Shown here: positions 1-10,492 of the stretch, piece by piece | Position numbering within the stretch: the stretch's first letter is position 1 | Layout: each line of letters opens with the position of its first letter | Assembly (NCBI RefSeq): GCF_026914305.1 | Contig: NZ_CP113866.1 | Location: forward strand, 1,863,501-1,927,500 | From: Caldicellulosiruptor acetigenus | GTDB taxonomy: Bacteria; Bacillota; Thermoanaerobacteria; Caldicellulosiruptorales; Caldicellulosiruptoraceae | Length of the DNA stretch: 64,000 nt | Reading direction: 5' to 3' | Program-made: the position numbers and the translations under genes | Notes under the pieces: model-generated | Told to the model about the DNA's origin: nothing | Databases searched by the model: none | The model's input: only the letters and a program-made list of their open reading frames with translations

Positions 1-480
1 ATACTCTAACGCCTTTTCCATCACAAAGTCTTCATTTGGAAAACTTTCTTTTTCAATAACTATGACACCTTTTCTGCTGAACATCCATGAAACACAGCCT
101 GTTTGACCAAGATTTCCACCATTTTTGTCAAAAATGTGTCTAAGTTCACCTGCAGTTCTATTTCTGTTGTTTGTCATTGCCTCAACAATAACTGCAACTC
201 CACCAGGTCCATAGCCCTCGTACGTAATGTCTTCGTACCCTGTTGTGTCAATCTCACCAGCTGCCCTCTTTATAAACCCCATTATCTTATCCATGGGCAT
301 GTTGTTTGCCTTAGCTTTTGCGATTACATCCCTGAGCTTCGGGTTTGTCTCAGGGTCAGGGCCGTACATCTTTGCTACAACCATAAGCTCTCTACCAAGT
401 TTTGTAAAAAGTTTCCCTTTCTGTGCGTCTGTCTTTTCTTTTTTGTGTTTTATATTCGCCCACTTTGAATGTCCAGCCAT
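1..480 (-). CDS. yebC: YebC/PmpR-family protein, partial (3' end outside window)
   Basis: The minus-strand reading from the ATG at 480 gives [14 protein letters not shown], the signature N-terminus of the YebC/TACO1 family, followed by [18 protein letters not shown] and [18 protein letters not shown], both typical of the family. Members are about 240-250 residues and act in the cytosol as DNA-binding regulators or as translation factors that relieve ribosome stalling at proline runs. Only the first 160 codons are visible because the gene runs off the left edge. The ATG is preceded by an AGGGGGAAG ribosome-binding site. A consensus-like promoter lies just upstream, and the divergent neighbour is a SpoVB-like gene. 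The family assignment is firm; its exact role in this organism is unknown. Confidence 0.93.
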   Translation of the reverse strand, partial: MAGHSKWANIKHKKEKTDAQKGKLFTKLGRELMVVAKMYGPDPETNPKLRDVIAKAKANNMPMDKIMGFIKRAAGEIDTTGYEDITYEGYGPGGVAVIVEAMTNNRNRTAGELRHIFDKNGGNLGQTGCVSWMFSRKGVIVIEKESFPNEDFVMEKALEY

Positions 481-528
481 ATTCTTACTTCCCCCTACTT
501 TTTAAACTGCTATTGTGCTCAATATGGA

Positions 529-558
529 ATTATAAATTAGATTTAAAGCTAATGTCAA
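529..558 (-). promoter_or_regulatory. Predicted sigma-A promoter of yebC
   Basis: On the minus strand TTGACA (558-553) is followed after 18 bases by TATAAT (534-529). This leaves a leader of about 40 bases before the yebC ATG at 480. Both hexamers are perfect consensus; the spacer is one base longer than optimal. Confidence 0.7.
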
Positions 559-616
559 ATGAAATTGGTACATAAGATTTAATAATGAACAAAGATTAGC
601 TTGTGATGAAAGAAAG

Positions 617-2104
617 ATGAATAAAAAGATTTTAAAGCAAATCGTAATACTTACACTTTGTAATATATTAACATATAGCCTATTTTTCTTTTATAGAGTA
701 TTCATATCGCGCAGAATTGGTTCTGTTGGCATGGGACTTTATACATTTGGCATGACACTTTATTATCTATTCTACAGCATATCAAGCGGTGGGATTTTGA
801 CAGCCATTTCAAAATATATTGCTGAAAACTGCTATTCAGCTGGGCTAAAAGAAAAAGTTGTCTTTGTGATGAGCAGGATACTCTTTTTCTGGAGCGTTAT
901 AATTTCCATATTGTTTTTGACATTAAACCCATTTTTCTGTGATATTGTATTTTCTACTCCACATCTCAAACACATGGTCTACCCTCTTATTGTGTGTATT
1001 GTGGTTGTCACCCAGTCAGCTATTTTGAAAGGCTTTTTTTATGGCATTCAAAATCCTACTCCCCCTGCCTTGGCAGAGGTGTTTGAAAATATTGTCAGAC
1101 TTTCTGTCACCTGTCCTATTTTTTTGACAGTAGCAAAGTCATCTTCGCTTGACACAAAGCTATTTTTGTCTTTCTTAGGAATTCTTATAGGAGAACTTTC
1201 AAGTCTGAGTTTCCTTTGGATATCATACAAGCTCAAATACAAAAATATTCGATTTTCGATTAAGCTTTCTGAGATTGTGCAGATTTCCTCTAATATATTC
1301 AAAGTATCTGTGCCGCTTGCCACAGCCAGTGTCCTTGGAATGATTTTTCAATCACTTGAAAATATGATAATTCCCAAAATGTTTGAAAGCATCGGCAATA
1401 CAAAAACCAAAGCAATCTCCATTTATGGAATAATAAATGGCATGAGCTTCCCAGCAGCAACCTTGCCACTTGTAATAATAAATTCACTATCCATCATAAT
1501 AATTCCTACCATTTCCGAGACAAAGATTAACACAAAAACCCTAAACTCTCGAATAAACTCTTTTCTTTTACTTACCATTGCTATTTCATTGCCAGCAACA
1601 TGCATATTTTTACTTTTTCCTGTACAGATTTGTAATTTGCTATACAAAAACCCTCAAGCAGGAGTGTATCTTAAGCACATTGCCCCTGCAATAGCATTTT
1701 ATTATCTTTCTGTTGTACTTTCAAGTTTACTTAATGCACTTGATAAGGTCAATTTTAATTTTATTTTAAATACAGTACTGACAGTAGCAAGATTGATAGC
1801 CTATATTCCAGCTATATTACTTTTTAAAAGTGAAATCCCTTATATCTGGATTTCAAATATATTTGCCCTTATTTCATGCATCATAATGATTGAAAAGATA
1901 TCAAGGCTTGAGTTTGAATTTGTTCTTGAAAAAAGGATAATCTTTCTCATATTCCAATTTGCAGTTGTGTGCCTGCTTATATTTACCATACTCATTTATC
2001 TGAACATAACTTCAATGCAAGTTTTTATTATTCTGTTTTTATCAGGATACTTTCTAATTAGCTACTTTATCCTTTTATATCAGAAAAGGCGTAAGAAAGA
2101 CTGA
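617..2104 (+). CDS. SpoVB-like polysaccharide flippase (MATE/MOP superfamily)
   Basis: A 495-residue polytopic membrane protein with about 14 predicted hydrophobic helices spread over its whole length, as expected for the MOP exporter superfamily. Its N-terminal region (FYRVFISRRIGSVGMGLYTF and SSGGILTAISKYIAE) matches the stage V sporulation protein B / MurJ-like branch. These proteins flip lipid-linked oligosaccharides or lipid II across the cytoplasmic membrane; SpoVB acts in spore cortex synthesis. The start follows a weak GAAAG ribosome-binding site. The 3' end overlaps the convergent Yip1-like gene by 30 bases. It could be SpoVB proper or one of the related flippases that clostridia carry in several copies, so no symbol is given. 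Confidence 0.82.
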   Translation: MNKKILKQIVILTLCNILTYSLFFFYRVFISRRIGSVGMGLYTFGMTLYYLFYSISSGGILTAISKYIAENCYSAGLKEKVVFVMSRILFFWSVIISILFLTLNPFFCDIVFSTPHLKHMVYPLIVCIVVVTQSAILKGFFYGIQNPTPPALAEVFENIVRLSVTCPIFLTVAKSSSLDTKLFLSFLGILIGELSSLSFLWISYKLKYKNIRFSIKLSEIVQISSNIFKVSVPLATASVLGMIFQSLENMIIPKMFESIGNTKTKAISIYGIINGMSFPAATLPLVIINSLSIIIIPTISETKINTKTLNSRINSFLLLTIAISLPATCIFLLFPVQICNLLYKNPQAGVYLKHIAPAIAFYYLSVVLSSLLNALDKVNFNFILNTVLTVARLIAYIPAILLFKSEIPYIWISNIFALISCIIMIEKISRLEFEFVLEKRIIFLIFQFAVVCLLIFTILIYLNITSMQVFIILFLSGYFLISYFILLYQKRRKKD

Positions 2105-2686
2105 AGGCGAATATATATAAAGCACACAGTAGAAAAGCACAATCACAAATACTACTGCCAAGGCCTTTGCTCTTGTTATTCCGAAACCCTTTGAAAGTGC
2201 TTCATAAACGGATATCAAGAAAAACATCTCTGACACTTTAAAAACTGCATAGCCAATTGGTAAAAACCAGAAGATAATACCTATCAAAAATGTATATGAC
2301 GGAAGAAGGTACGATACTGTCAATGTGGTTATTACTTGTGAAACATTAGCTCTTTTTCTTGTAGCAATGGAAGCTGCTAAGAAGACTATGATTACCAGCA
2401 TAAAAAGCTTAAAAATTTGGTTTGAAAAAAGGGTAATAATAAGCCTTGCCAGTCTTAAATTCTCTAAATCGGATTTTATTCTGTCGGTAAAAAATACAAG
2501 ACCTGCTTCTCCTGGCATTATTTCATACCCTTTTCTAATCTGAAGGTAAACATAGATTGTAAAAAGTGTAATATATATCAAAAACACTACAATTCCTGCT
2601 ACAAAATTGTTAAGAAGCGAAATGTTCTGGACAAAATAAAGTGGATTTGTAAAAAGGTATTTACACACATTCTCTTTCTTGTTCAC
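2075..2686 (-). CDS. Yip1-like multi-pass membrane protein
   Basis: A 203-residue protein with about five hydrophobic segments (roughly residues 27-48, 82-105, 119-140, 145-165 and 175-198). An N-terminal cytoplasmic stretch begins with a phrase resembling TNPLYFVQNIS. The organisation and the NPxxFF-like start resemble the Yip1 domain family of small bacterial membrane proteins, whose function is unknown. It starts at a GTG behind an AAAGGATG motif and lies 21 bases after yigZ, so it is probably co-transcribed with it. The last 30 bases overlap the convergent SpoVB-like gene. The Yip1 label is tentative. Confidence 0.6.
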   Translation of the reverse strand: MNKKENVCKYLFTNPLYFVQNISLLNNFVAGIVVFLIYITLFTIYVYLQIRKGYEIMPGEAGLVFFTDRIKSDLENLRLARLIITLFSNQIFKLFMLVIIVFLAASIATRKRANVSQVITTLTVSYLLPSYTFLIGIIFWFLPIGYAVFKVSEMFFLISVYEALSKGFGITRAKALAVVFVIVLFYCVLYIYSPSVFLTPFLI

Positions 2687-2707
2687 AGTACAAACACATC
2701 CTTTTTC

Positions 2708-3328
2708 CTAAATTGCTCTTAAAACTATCCCTTTTTTGTCAGCCAGGAAGTTGCCGGATGTAATATCTGAAACGCTCTTTATAAACTCATCCACCTCTTC
2801 TTTTTTGATTGCCAGCAACAAATCTACAACTTGCGAATATTCAATCTTTTCTATCTTTGTATTAAACCTTGAAGCAAGCCATTTAATCTTCTCAAAATCA
2901 GAATATTCTACACTAAGTAAAACCTCTTCACACTCATGATACTCCAAAATACCTGCTTTTTCAAGCCCGAGGCTTGCTGCCTGTGTATACGCCCTGACAA
3001 GTCCTGACGCGCCCAGCAGAATTCCGCCAAAATATCGGGTTACTACAATTAGCACATTTGAAACATTGCTCTTTCTTATTACCTCCATGACAGGAAGCCC
3101 GGCTGTCCCCTGAGGCTCACCATCATCCGAATATTTCTGTACAGGATATTCAATACCATATGTATAGGCATACACGTTGTGTGTTGCATCATAAAACTCT
3201 TTTCTGACCTGGTCAAGGAAGGTATTAACCTCATGCTGATTTTCTACCCTGAAAACCGATGCAATGAACCTTGACTTTTTTTCAACAAATTCTACTCGGA
3301 CATTTTGAGCAATGGTTTTAAATCCCAT
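2708..3328 (-). CDS. yigZ: YigZ/IMPACT family protein
   Basis: A 206-residue cytosolic protein. The N-terminal UPF0029/Impact domain (about 1-125) carries the family hallmarks KKSRFIA, ATHNVYAY, YSDDGEPQGTAG and VTRYFGGILLGASGLVRAY. A smaller C-terminal DUF1949 ferredoxin-like domain follows. Bacterial YigZ/YvyE proteins bind nucleic acid, but their physiological role is unclear; the eukaryotic relative IMPACT regulates GCN1. The length is normal for the family. The ATG follows an AAAGGAG site. It lies just downstream of the Nudix gene's terminator, so it probably has its own promoter or depends on read-through, and it precedes the Yip1-like gene. Confidence 0.92.
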   Translation of the reverse strand: MGFKTIAQNVRVEFVEKKSRFIASVFRVENQHEVNTFLDQVRKEFYDATHNVYAYTYGIEYPVQKYSDDGEPQGTAGLPVMEVIRKSNVSNVLIVVTRYFGGILLGASGLVRAYTQAASLGLEKAGILEYHECEEVLLSVEYSDFEKIKWLASRFNTKIEKIEYSQVVDLLLAIKKEEVDEFIKSVSDITSGNFLADKKGIVLRAI

Positions 3329-3380
3329 TTTTTATTTTAATCTCCTTTGCCGTAATTAATCATATAGCTATTTTCATATC

Positions 3381-3420
3381 AAAAAGGGCTGTCATTTTAT
3401 GTTAAATTCAATGACAGCCC
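3381..3420 (-). terminator. Rho-independent terminator after the Nudix gene
   Basis: The arms GGGCTGTCAT (3386-3395) and ATGACAGCCC (3411-3420) form a perfect 10-bp stem with a 15-base loop. On the minus strand the stem is followed by a run of five T. It lies 38 bases past the Nudix stop codon and separates that gene from yigZ. Confidence 0.88.
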
Positions 3421-3457
3421 GTCAAAACTTTGCATCATATATATTATAAATGCTGAT

Positions 3458-3889
3458 TTAAATATTCACAAGCTGTTTGTACTGTTCATACGCACAGGAT
3501 GCCAGAGCCTTGTCTTGGCTGTAAGTAATCTTCTGGATAGCCTCTTCAATGTCAAAATATCCGGCATCAAAAACGTTCTCTTCCTTGTTTTCTTTCAAAA
3601 ACTCGGGAGACTTTGCTTCCATGATATACCATATAATCTTGTTACAAACTGGTCTCTGACGTGTGACAGAATAGAACTCATAACTTGTTTGACCTGCTGT
3701 GGAGAGAATTGAAGCATCAATCCCAACTTCTTCCTTGACCCTTCTTACCGCAACTTCGGGTGCAATCTCGCCGTTCCTTATAACACCTTTTGGAAACACC
3801 CATTCGCCCTTCTCGTTCTTCATGATAAAGATTTTTCCCTGGTAGAACACAACTCCACCAGCACAATTACGGATTAGCAATGCGGACAA
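3458..3889 (-). CDS. Nudix hydrolase family protein with altered Nudix box
   Basis: A 143-residue protein with the Nudix fold. The Nudix box at about residues 34-56 reads G-x5-E-x7-R-R-V-K-E-E-V-G-I. It keeps the spacing of GX5EX7REUXEEXGU, but the Glu after the conserved Arg is replaced by Arg; the codons AGA AGG read plainly at about 3747-3752. That Glu is a metal ligand or catalytic residue in MutT-type enzymes, so the chemistry may be altered or lost. The family hydrolyses nucleoside diphosphates linked to another moiety. The start is a TTG, either at 3889 or, better spaced from AAAGGGG, at 3880. The gene has its own promoter and terminator, so it is a single-gene unit. Confidence 0.85.
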   Translation of the reverse strand: MSALLIRNCAGGVVFYQGKIFIMKNEKGEWVFPKGVIRNGEIAPEVAVRRVKEEVGIDASILSTAGQTSYEFYSVTRQRPVCNKIIWYIMEAKSPEFLKENKEENVFDAGYFDIEEAIQKITYSQDKALASCAYEQYKQLVNI

Positions 3890-3929
3890 CCCCTTTCTTT
3901 TATTTTAATAAAAATTTCCCCCTACTTTA

Positions 3930-3958
3930 ATAATACCCTCTTTATTCACCATATTCAA
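3930..3958 (-). promoter_or_regulatory. Predicted sigma-A promoter of the Nudix gene
   Basis: Minus-strand TTGAAT (3958-3953), a 17-base spacer and TATTAT (3935-3930), about 40 bases before the TTG start codon. Confidence 0.6.
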
Positions 3959-3972
3959 CAAATTTCATATAA

Positions 3973-5532
3973 TTAAATCCTCTCAACAATCATATCAAGC
4001 AAAGTATCAATACCTCTGCCATCCTGAGCAGAGATAAAAACATGAGGTACATTGTCAAACACATCTACAGTTGAAAGGTCCACTTTATCTATCTTGTTAT
4101 AAACCCTTATAAGAGGGATATTTTCTGCTCCAAGCTGTTTTAGCAAATCCTCAGATACTTTTATGTGGTCATAATAATACGGGTCAGATATATCCACAAC
4201 GTTCAGTATAAGGTTTGAGTACTTGACCTCTTCTAATGTTGAGGAAAACGCCTCAACAAGATGATGCGGCAAGTTTCTTATAAACCCAACAGTATCAGTG
4301 AGCAAAAATTCTTTGCCTTTGTGGTACACCCTTCTTGTTGTAGTATCAAGTGTTGCAAATAGTTTGTCTTCTACCAGAACATCTGCTTTTGAGATTCTGT
4401 TCATGAGAGTAGACTTGCCCGCGTTTGTGTAACCAATTATTGACACCACCGGCACCTGGTTCTCTATTCTGCTTTTTCTCTGTACTTCCCTGCTTTTTTT
4501 CATCTTTTCAAGCTCTTTTTTTATCTCTTCAATCCTGCGCTGGATATGTCTTCTGTCAATCTCAAGCTTGGTCTCACCTGGCCCTCTTGTCCCAATTCCG
4601 CCACCAAGCCTTGAAAGTAGCACTCCAGTCCCACGCAGGCGCGGAAGCAGAGTCAAAAGCTGTGCAAGTTCTACCTGAAGTTTTCCTTCTTTGGTCCTTG
4701 CACGCCTTGCAAATATGTCAAGTATAACATCAGTTCTGTCTATCACTTTTCTCAAAAGAAGCTCTTCCAAGTTTTTTATCTGAGCAGGCGAAAGTTCTCT
4801 GTTGAATATCACAACGTCAATGTCTTTTTGCTGGCAGATTGAAAGTATCTCTTCTGCTTTACCTCTTCCTATAAAATACGCAGGGTCTATGCTCCTTCTT
4901 ACTTGTACCACCTTGTCAACAACTTTAACCCCTGCAGTCTTACACAGGCTCTCAAGCTCTTCTAAAAGGTGTCTGTCAAGCTCAGACAAACTTTTTGGCC
5001 ACACATCAACAAGCAAAGCCCTTTCCTCTTTTTCTGTCAAAGTCTCGTGAATTTTTTCTCTTTCCCTCTGTTTTTCATCCACTTCTGAAATCTTGGATGA
5101 GATATCAAGATTATAAAAATATTCTATTCTGTGTGGTCCAATCGTTTCAACCTCTTTTAGTTGGCTACCCCAAAAAGCTATTGTAGCTTCCTCAGTTTTG
5201 AGAGAGATTGTCATTACATAATCATACTTTTTCATTATAAGCGTGGAGAGGTCAAGCATTGAAGGATGTGATGCAGAAGATAATCTTGTAAAGATTAACG
5301 CTGCCTTTTTAGGAAAAGAATCCTGGTTTTCAAGCTCTGCAAATTCTTTCTTTTCTATTAGAACCTCTTCAATTCTCCCTTTTCTGTTCAAAACAATTGC
5401 TATTTCTTTATTGAGATTCAGCGAAAACTCTTTTAGTAGATTGTAGACAAACTCATCAATCATATACTCTTCTGTCTGATGGGACTTAAGTTTTTGAATC
5501 ATATTGTGATAATACTCTCTTATTCGTGCCAT
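3973..5532 (-). CDS. hflX: GTPase HflX (ribosome-associated)
   Basis: A TRAFAC-class GTPase of about 519 residues. It has an N-terminal HflX domain with the glycine-rich LSRLGGGIGTRGPGETK segment, a helical linker, and a G domain with the P-loop GYTNAGKSTL, G3 DTVGF and G4 NKID. HflX binds the 50S subunit and splits or rescues stalled ribosomes under stress. An N-terminal extension of about 150 residues before the canonical core is as seen in other Firmicutes. The reading frame is open to a GTG at 5577, but that codon has no ribosome-binding site. I prefer the ATG at 5532, which follows AAGGAGG at somewhat long spacing. It lies beyond the tuf terminator; no clear promoter of its own was seen. 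Confidence 0.93.
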   Translation of the reverse strand: MARIREYYHNMIQKLKSHQTEEYMIDEFVYNLLKEFSLNLNKEIAIVLNRKGRIEEVLIEKKEFAELENQDSFPKKAALIFTRLSSASHPSMLDLSTLIMKKYDYVMTISLKTEEATIAFWGSQLKEVETIGPHRIEYFYNLDISSKISEVDEKQREREKIHETLTEKEERALLVDVWPKSLSELDRHLLEELESLCKTAGVKVVDKVVQVRRSIDPAYFIGRGKAEEILSICQQKDIDVVIFNRELSPAQIKNLEELLLRKVIDRTDVILDIFARRARTKEGKLQVELAQLLTLLPRLRGTGVLLSRLGGGIGTRGPGETKLEIDRRHIQRRIEEIKKELEKMKKSREVQRKSRIENQVPVVSIIGYTNAGKSTLMNRISKADVLVEDKLFATLDTTTRRVYHKGKEFLLTDTVGFIRNLPHHLVEAFSSTLEEVKYSNLILNVVDISDPYYYDHIKVSEDLLKQLGAENIPLIRVYNKIDKVDLSTVDVFDNVPHVFISAQDGRGIDTLLDMIVERI

Positions 5533-5592
5533 ACAGTTTTTTAAAAACACCTCCTTGAAGCAGCTTATATCTTGCACAAAATCTTTTGAGCC

Positions 5593-5657
5593 AAAAAAAG
5601 CCCAAACCTAAGTCTGGAAAGCTTTAAAGCTTTTCTCACCTTAGGCTTGGGCTTTTT
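5593..5657 (-). terminator. Terminator at the end of the tuf operon
   Basis: Long hairpin AGCCCAAACCTAAG / CTTAGGCTTGGGCT with a single mismatch. It is flanked by an A-run at 5593-5599 and a T-run at 5652-5657, so it could act in both directions. On the minus strand it begins four bases after the tuf stop codon. Confidence 0.9.
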
Positions 5658-5660
5658 TGA

Positions 5661-6863
<1,203 letters not shown>

Positions 6864-6946
6864 CCTGATTTTATCCTCCTTCACAATAATATTTTATTTA
6901 TGTGAATTTTTAAAATTGCAACCGCAGTTTAAGATTATTTTAACAC

Positions 6947-9022
6947 TTATTTATTCTTCATTTCAAGAATCTTATCAGCAATATTCTTTGGAACCTCTTC
7001 ATAGTGGTCAAACTGCATGGTGTATGTTCCTCGCCCCTGTGTCTTTGACCTCAGGTCTGTTGCGTAACCAAACATCTCTGCAAGTGGAACATATGCACGA
7101 ATGACCTGGGCATTTCCTCTAAGTTCCATACCCTCAATTCTTCCACGTCTGGAGTTGATATCACCCATGACATCACCCATGTACTCCTCAGGCACAACAA
7201 CCTCAACCTTCATAATAGGCTCTAAGAGTACTGGGTCTGCCTTTTTCATACCTTCTCTGAACGCTTGAGCTGCTGCAATTCTGAACGCCATGTCGCTCGA
7301 GTCAACCTCGTGGTATGAACCGTCAAACAGCGTAACTCTTACATCCACAACAGGATATCCTGCCAATACACCTGACTGCATTGCTTCCTGGACACCTGCA
7401 TCGACAGATGGTATGAACTCTTTTGGAATCACACCACCGACTATCTTGTTGACAAACTCATACCCTGCGCCTCTCTCAAGCGGTTCAAGCTCAAGCCAAA
7501 CGTGCCCGTACTGACCTCTACCACCAGACTGTCTGATATACTTTCCTTCAACCTTGACAGATTTCTTGATTGTCTCTTTGTATGCAACCTGAGGTTTACC
7601 TACATTGACCTCTACCTTGAACTCTCTTCTCATTCTGTCAACAATAATCTCAAGGTGAAGCTCTCCCATACCTGCAATGAGAGTCTGTCCTGTCTCGTGG
7701 TTTGTAGATACCTTGAATGTCGGGTCTTCTTCTGCAAGTCTCTGCAGCGCAATACCCATCTTTTCCTGGTCAGCTTTGGTCTTTGGTTCAATAGCAACCT
7801 GTATAACAGGTTCTGGGAATTCCATAGACTCTAAGACAATTGGATGATTTTCATCACAGAGGGTATCACCTGTTGTAGTATTGGAAAGACCAATTGCTGC
7901 ACAGATATCACCGGCATATACTGCATCAACGTCTTCTCTATGGTTTGCATGCATGTGCAAAAGTCTGCCTACTCTTTCTTTCTTGTTCTTTGTTGAGTTA
8001 TAGACATAAGAACCTGCATGAAGAACACCAGAATAAACTCTCAAGAATGTCAGTTTACCAACATATGGGTCAGACATAATTTTAAACGCCAGTGCACAGA
8101 ATGGCTCATCTTCACTTGTCTTTCTTTCAATCTCTTCACCAGTGTCAGGTGAAAATCCTTTTACTGCAGCAATGTCAACCGGTGATGGCAGATAATCAAC
8201 AACTGCATCTAAAAGTGGCTGAACACCCTTGTTTCTATACGATGAACCGCAAAGTACCGGTGTCATCTGCATGTTTATTGTAGCTTTTCTTATTGCAGCC
8301 TTGAGCTCTTCAACTGTAATCTCTTCACCCTCTAAATATTTCATCATAATCTCTTCATCAGTCTCAGCAACAGCTTCTAAAAGCTTAATCCTGTACTCTT
8401 CAGCAATGTCTTTTACCTCATCTGGAATCTCTGTTTCTTGCGACACTTTTCCAAGGTCGTCAACATAGATTATAGCCTTCATTGTGAGAAGGTCAACAAT
8501 ACCTCTGAAAGTATCCTCTTTTCCAATTGGAACCTGGATTGCAACCGGGTTTGCGCCAAGTCTTTCTTTCATCATCTCAATGACATTGAAAAAGTTTGCA
8601 CCCATTATGTCCATCTTGTTGACATAAGCTATCCTTGGAACACGGTACTTGTCAGCCTGTCTCCAAACAGTTTCTGACTGAGGTTCTACGCCACCTTTTG
8701 CACAAAACACAGCAATTGCACCATCAAGCACGCGCAGAGACCTTTCTACCTCAACAGTGAAGTCCACATGTCCTGGTGTGTCAATAATGTTTATCCTATG
8801 ACCTTTCCACTCACAAGTTGTAGCAGCAGAGGTGATTGTGATACCTCTTTCTTGTTCCTGCTCCATCCAGTCCATGGTAGCAGTTCCTTCGTGGACTTCA
8901 CCCATCTTGTGAACCTTACCTGTGTAAAAGAGAATTCTCTCTGTGGTTGTTGTTTTCCCCGCATCTATATGAGCCATAATACCTATATTTCTTGTTTTTT
9001 CAAGCGGAAACTGCCTGGGCAA
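6947..9022 (-). CDS. fusA: Elongation factor G
   Basis: A 691-residue translocation GTPase of normal length. The G domain carries [30 protein letters not shown] and NKMD. Domains II-V follow, including [13 protein letters not shown]-like and RGRIEGM motifs. It catalyses tRNA-mRNA translocation and, with RRF, ribosome recycling in the cytosol. Translation begins at a TTG at 9022, nine bases after AAGGAGG; there is no ATG nearby in frame that keeps the conserved N-terminus. It sits 29 bases after rpsG and before tuf, the classical str-operon order. Confidence 0.98.
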   Translation of the reverse strand: MPRQFPLEKTRNIGIMAHIDAGKTTTTERILFYTGKVHKMGEVHEGTATMDWMEQEQERGITITSAATTCEWKGHRINIIDTPGHVDFTVEVERSLRVLDGAIAVFCAKGGVEPQSETVWRQADKYRVPRIAYVNKMDIMGANFFNVIEMMKERLGANPVAIQVPIGKEDTFRGIVDLLTMKAIIYVDDLGKVSQETEIPDEVKDIAEEYRIKLLEAVAETDEEIMMKYLEGEEITVEELKAAIRKATINMQMTPVLCGSSYRNKGVQPLLDAVVDYLPSPVDIAAVKGFSPDTGEEIERKTSEDEPFCALAFKIMSDPYVGKLTFLRVYSGVLHAGSYVYNSTKNKKERVGRLLHMHANHREDVDAVYAGDICAAIGLSNTTTGDTLCDENHPIVLESMEFPEPVIQVAIEPKTKADQEKMGIALQRLAEEDPTFKVSTNHETGQTLIAGMGELHLEIIVDRMRREFKVEVNVGKPQVAYKETIKKSVKVEGKYIRQSGGRGQYGHVWLELEPLERGAGYEFVNKIVGGVIPKEFIPSVDAGVQEAMQSGVLAGYPVVDVRVTLFDGSYHEVDSSDMAFRIAAAQAFREGMKKADPVLLEPIMKVEVVVPEEYMGDVMGDINSRRGRIEGMELRGNAQVIRAYVPLAEMFGYATDLRSKTQGRGTYTMQFDHYEEVPKNIADKILEMKNK

Positions 9023-9051
9023 TTTCTTCTGTCCTCCTTGTCAAAATAGTA

Positions 9052-9540
<489 letters not shown>

Positions 9541-9592
9541 CTACAAAACTGTAAATATTCATACTGCTCTTTTAGTATACTTTTTACATCTT

Positions 9593-10030
9593 TTATTTCT
9601 TTGCAGCGCCTGCTGCTTGTTGTTTTGGCCTTTTTGCACCGTACTTGGAACGGCCCTGTCTTCTGTTAGCAACACCAGCACAGTCCAAAGTACCTCTTAC
9701 AATGTGATATCTGACACCTGGCAGGTCCTTGACTCTTCCGCCTCTTACCAGCACAACTGAGTGCTCCTGTAAGTTGTGACCAATACCAGGGATGTACGCT
9801 GTCACTTCAATACCATTTGTAAGTCTTACCCTTGCAACTTTTCTTAAAGCTGAGTTTGGCTTTTTAGGTGTTACAGTTTTGACAACTGTACAAACCCCTC
9901 TTCTCTGAGGACAGCTGATATCATAATATTTTTTCTTCAAAGAGTTAAAACCTTTTTGAAGTGCTGGCGCTTTTGACTTTTCAACCTTTTTCTCTCTGCC
10001 GTACCTAACAAGCTGGTTTATTGTTGGCAT
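9593..10030 (-). CDS. rpsL: 30S ribosomal protein S12
   Basis: A decoding-site protein of 145 residues. The sequence contains [27 protein letters not shown], which holds the Lys that is changed in streptomycin-resistant mutants, and [11 protein letters not shown]. The C-terminus ([20 protein letters not shown]) is slightly longer and more basic and alanine-rich than in many species. The ATG follows AAGGAGGTG. It is the second gene of the str operon, 23 bases after the L7Ae-like gene. Confidence 0.98.
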   Translation of the reverse strand: MPTINQLVRYGREKKVEKSKAPALQKGFNSLKKKYYDISCPQRRGVCTVVKTVTPKKPNSALRKVARVRLTNGIEVTAYIPGIGHNLQEHSVVLVRGGRVKDLPGVRYHIVRGTLDCAGVANRRQGRSKYGAKRPKQQAAGAAKK

Positions 10031-10053
10031 TCTTGCACCTCCTTGAAAAAATC

Positions 10054-10314
10054 TTATTCAATTATCGCGGCAGACGATGCTGCCACACTTATACCACAAA
10101 TTTTCCCAAGCTCTTTTTTGGAATCCACAAATACAAGCTTTATTCCTTTTTGCTTGCACATATCTATTATATCCCTCACTACCCATTCATCACTGTCCTT
10201 TGCGACAAAAACAACCTTTGCTTTGCCTTTCTGGATAGCTTGGGCAGTCTGGCGCGCACCAACTGTCTTTGGTGAAGTTTTTAAAGCTTCAATGTCTGAT
10301 GATGACAAATTCAC
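10054..10314 (-). CDS. L7Ae-family RNA-binding protein (YbxF-like)
   Basis: A small protein of 84-86 residues with the L7Ae/L30e fold: [22 protein letters not shown] followed by [18 protein letters not shown] and a C-terminal SVAASSAAI. Bacterial relatives such as YbxF/YlxQ bind kink-turn RNA. YbxF sits directly upstream of rpsL in Bacillus, which matches the position here. The start is either the GTG at 10314 or, better spaced after GGGAGGA, the TTG at 10308. It is the first gene of the operon and has a strong promoter about 45 bases upstream. Confidence 0.9.
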   Translation of the reverse strand: MNLSSSDIEALKTSPKTVGARQTAQAIQKGKAKVVFVAKDSDEWVVRDIIDMCKQKGIKLVFVDSKKELGKICGISVAASSAAIIE

Positions 10315-10357
10315 TTCCTCCCTCTTTTACATGGAAGGTGTAAAATTACACTCAAAT

Positions 10358-10386
10358 ATAATAACACTCAAATTATTTTATGTCAA
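10358..10386 (-). promoter_or_regulatory. Sigma-A promoter of the L7Ae-like/rpsL/rpsG/fusA/tuf operon
   Basis: Minus-strand TTGACA (10386-10381), a 17-base spacer and TATTAT (10363-10358). It gives a leader of about 40 bases and separates this operon from rpoBC. Confidence 0.8.
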
Positions 10387-10429
10387 GAAAGTTTAAAACC
10401 ACATTCTGTTTTGTTTTTGTTGTAATCTC

Positions 10430-10482
10430 AAAAAATTTTTTACCTGTGAGCAGGTATACCTTTTTCGAGGTATACCCGCTCA
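10430..10482 (-). terminator. Probable terminator after rpoC
   Basis: On the minus strand GAGCGGGTATACC (10481-10469) pairs over 13 bp, with one G-U, with GGTATACCTGCTC (10460-10448) around an A-rich loop. A T-run follows only after about 12 bases (10430-10440), so the geometry is not ideal. It lies 12 bases past the rpoC stop. Confidence 0.6.
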
Positions 10483-10492
10483 AGCTTTCAAT

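Noticed and set aside
227-505. Plus-strand reading frames opposite yebC, tuf, fusA, rpoB and rpoC
   Set aside because: They are antisense shadows of clearly conserved genes, without ribosome-binding sites or recognisable domains.
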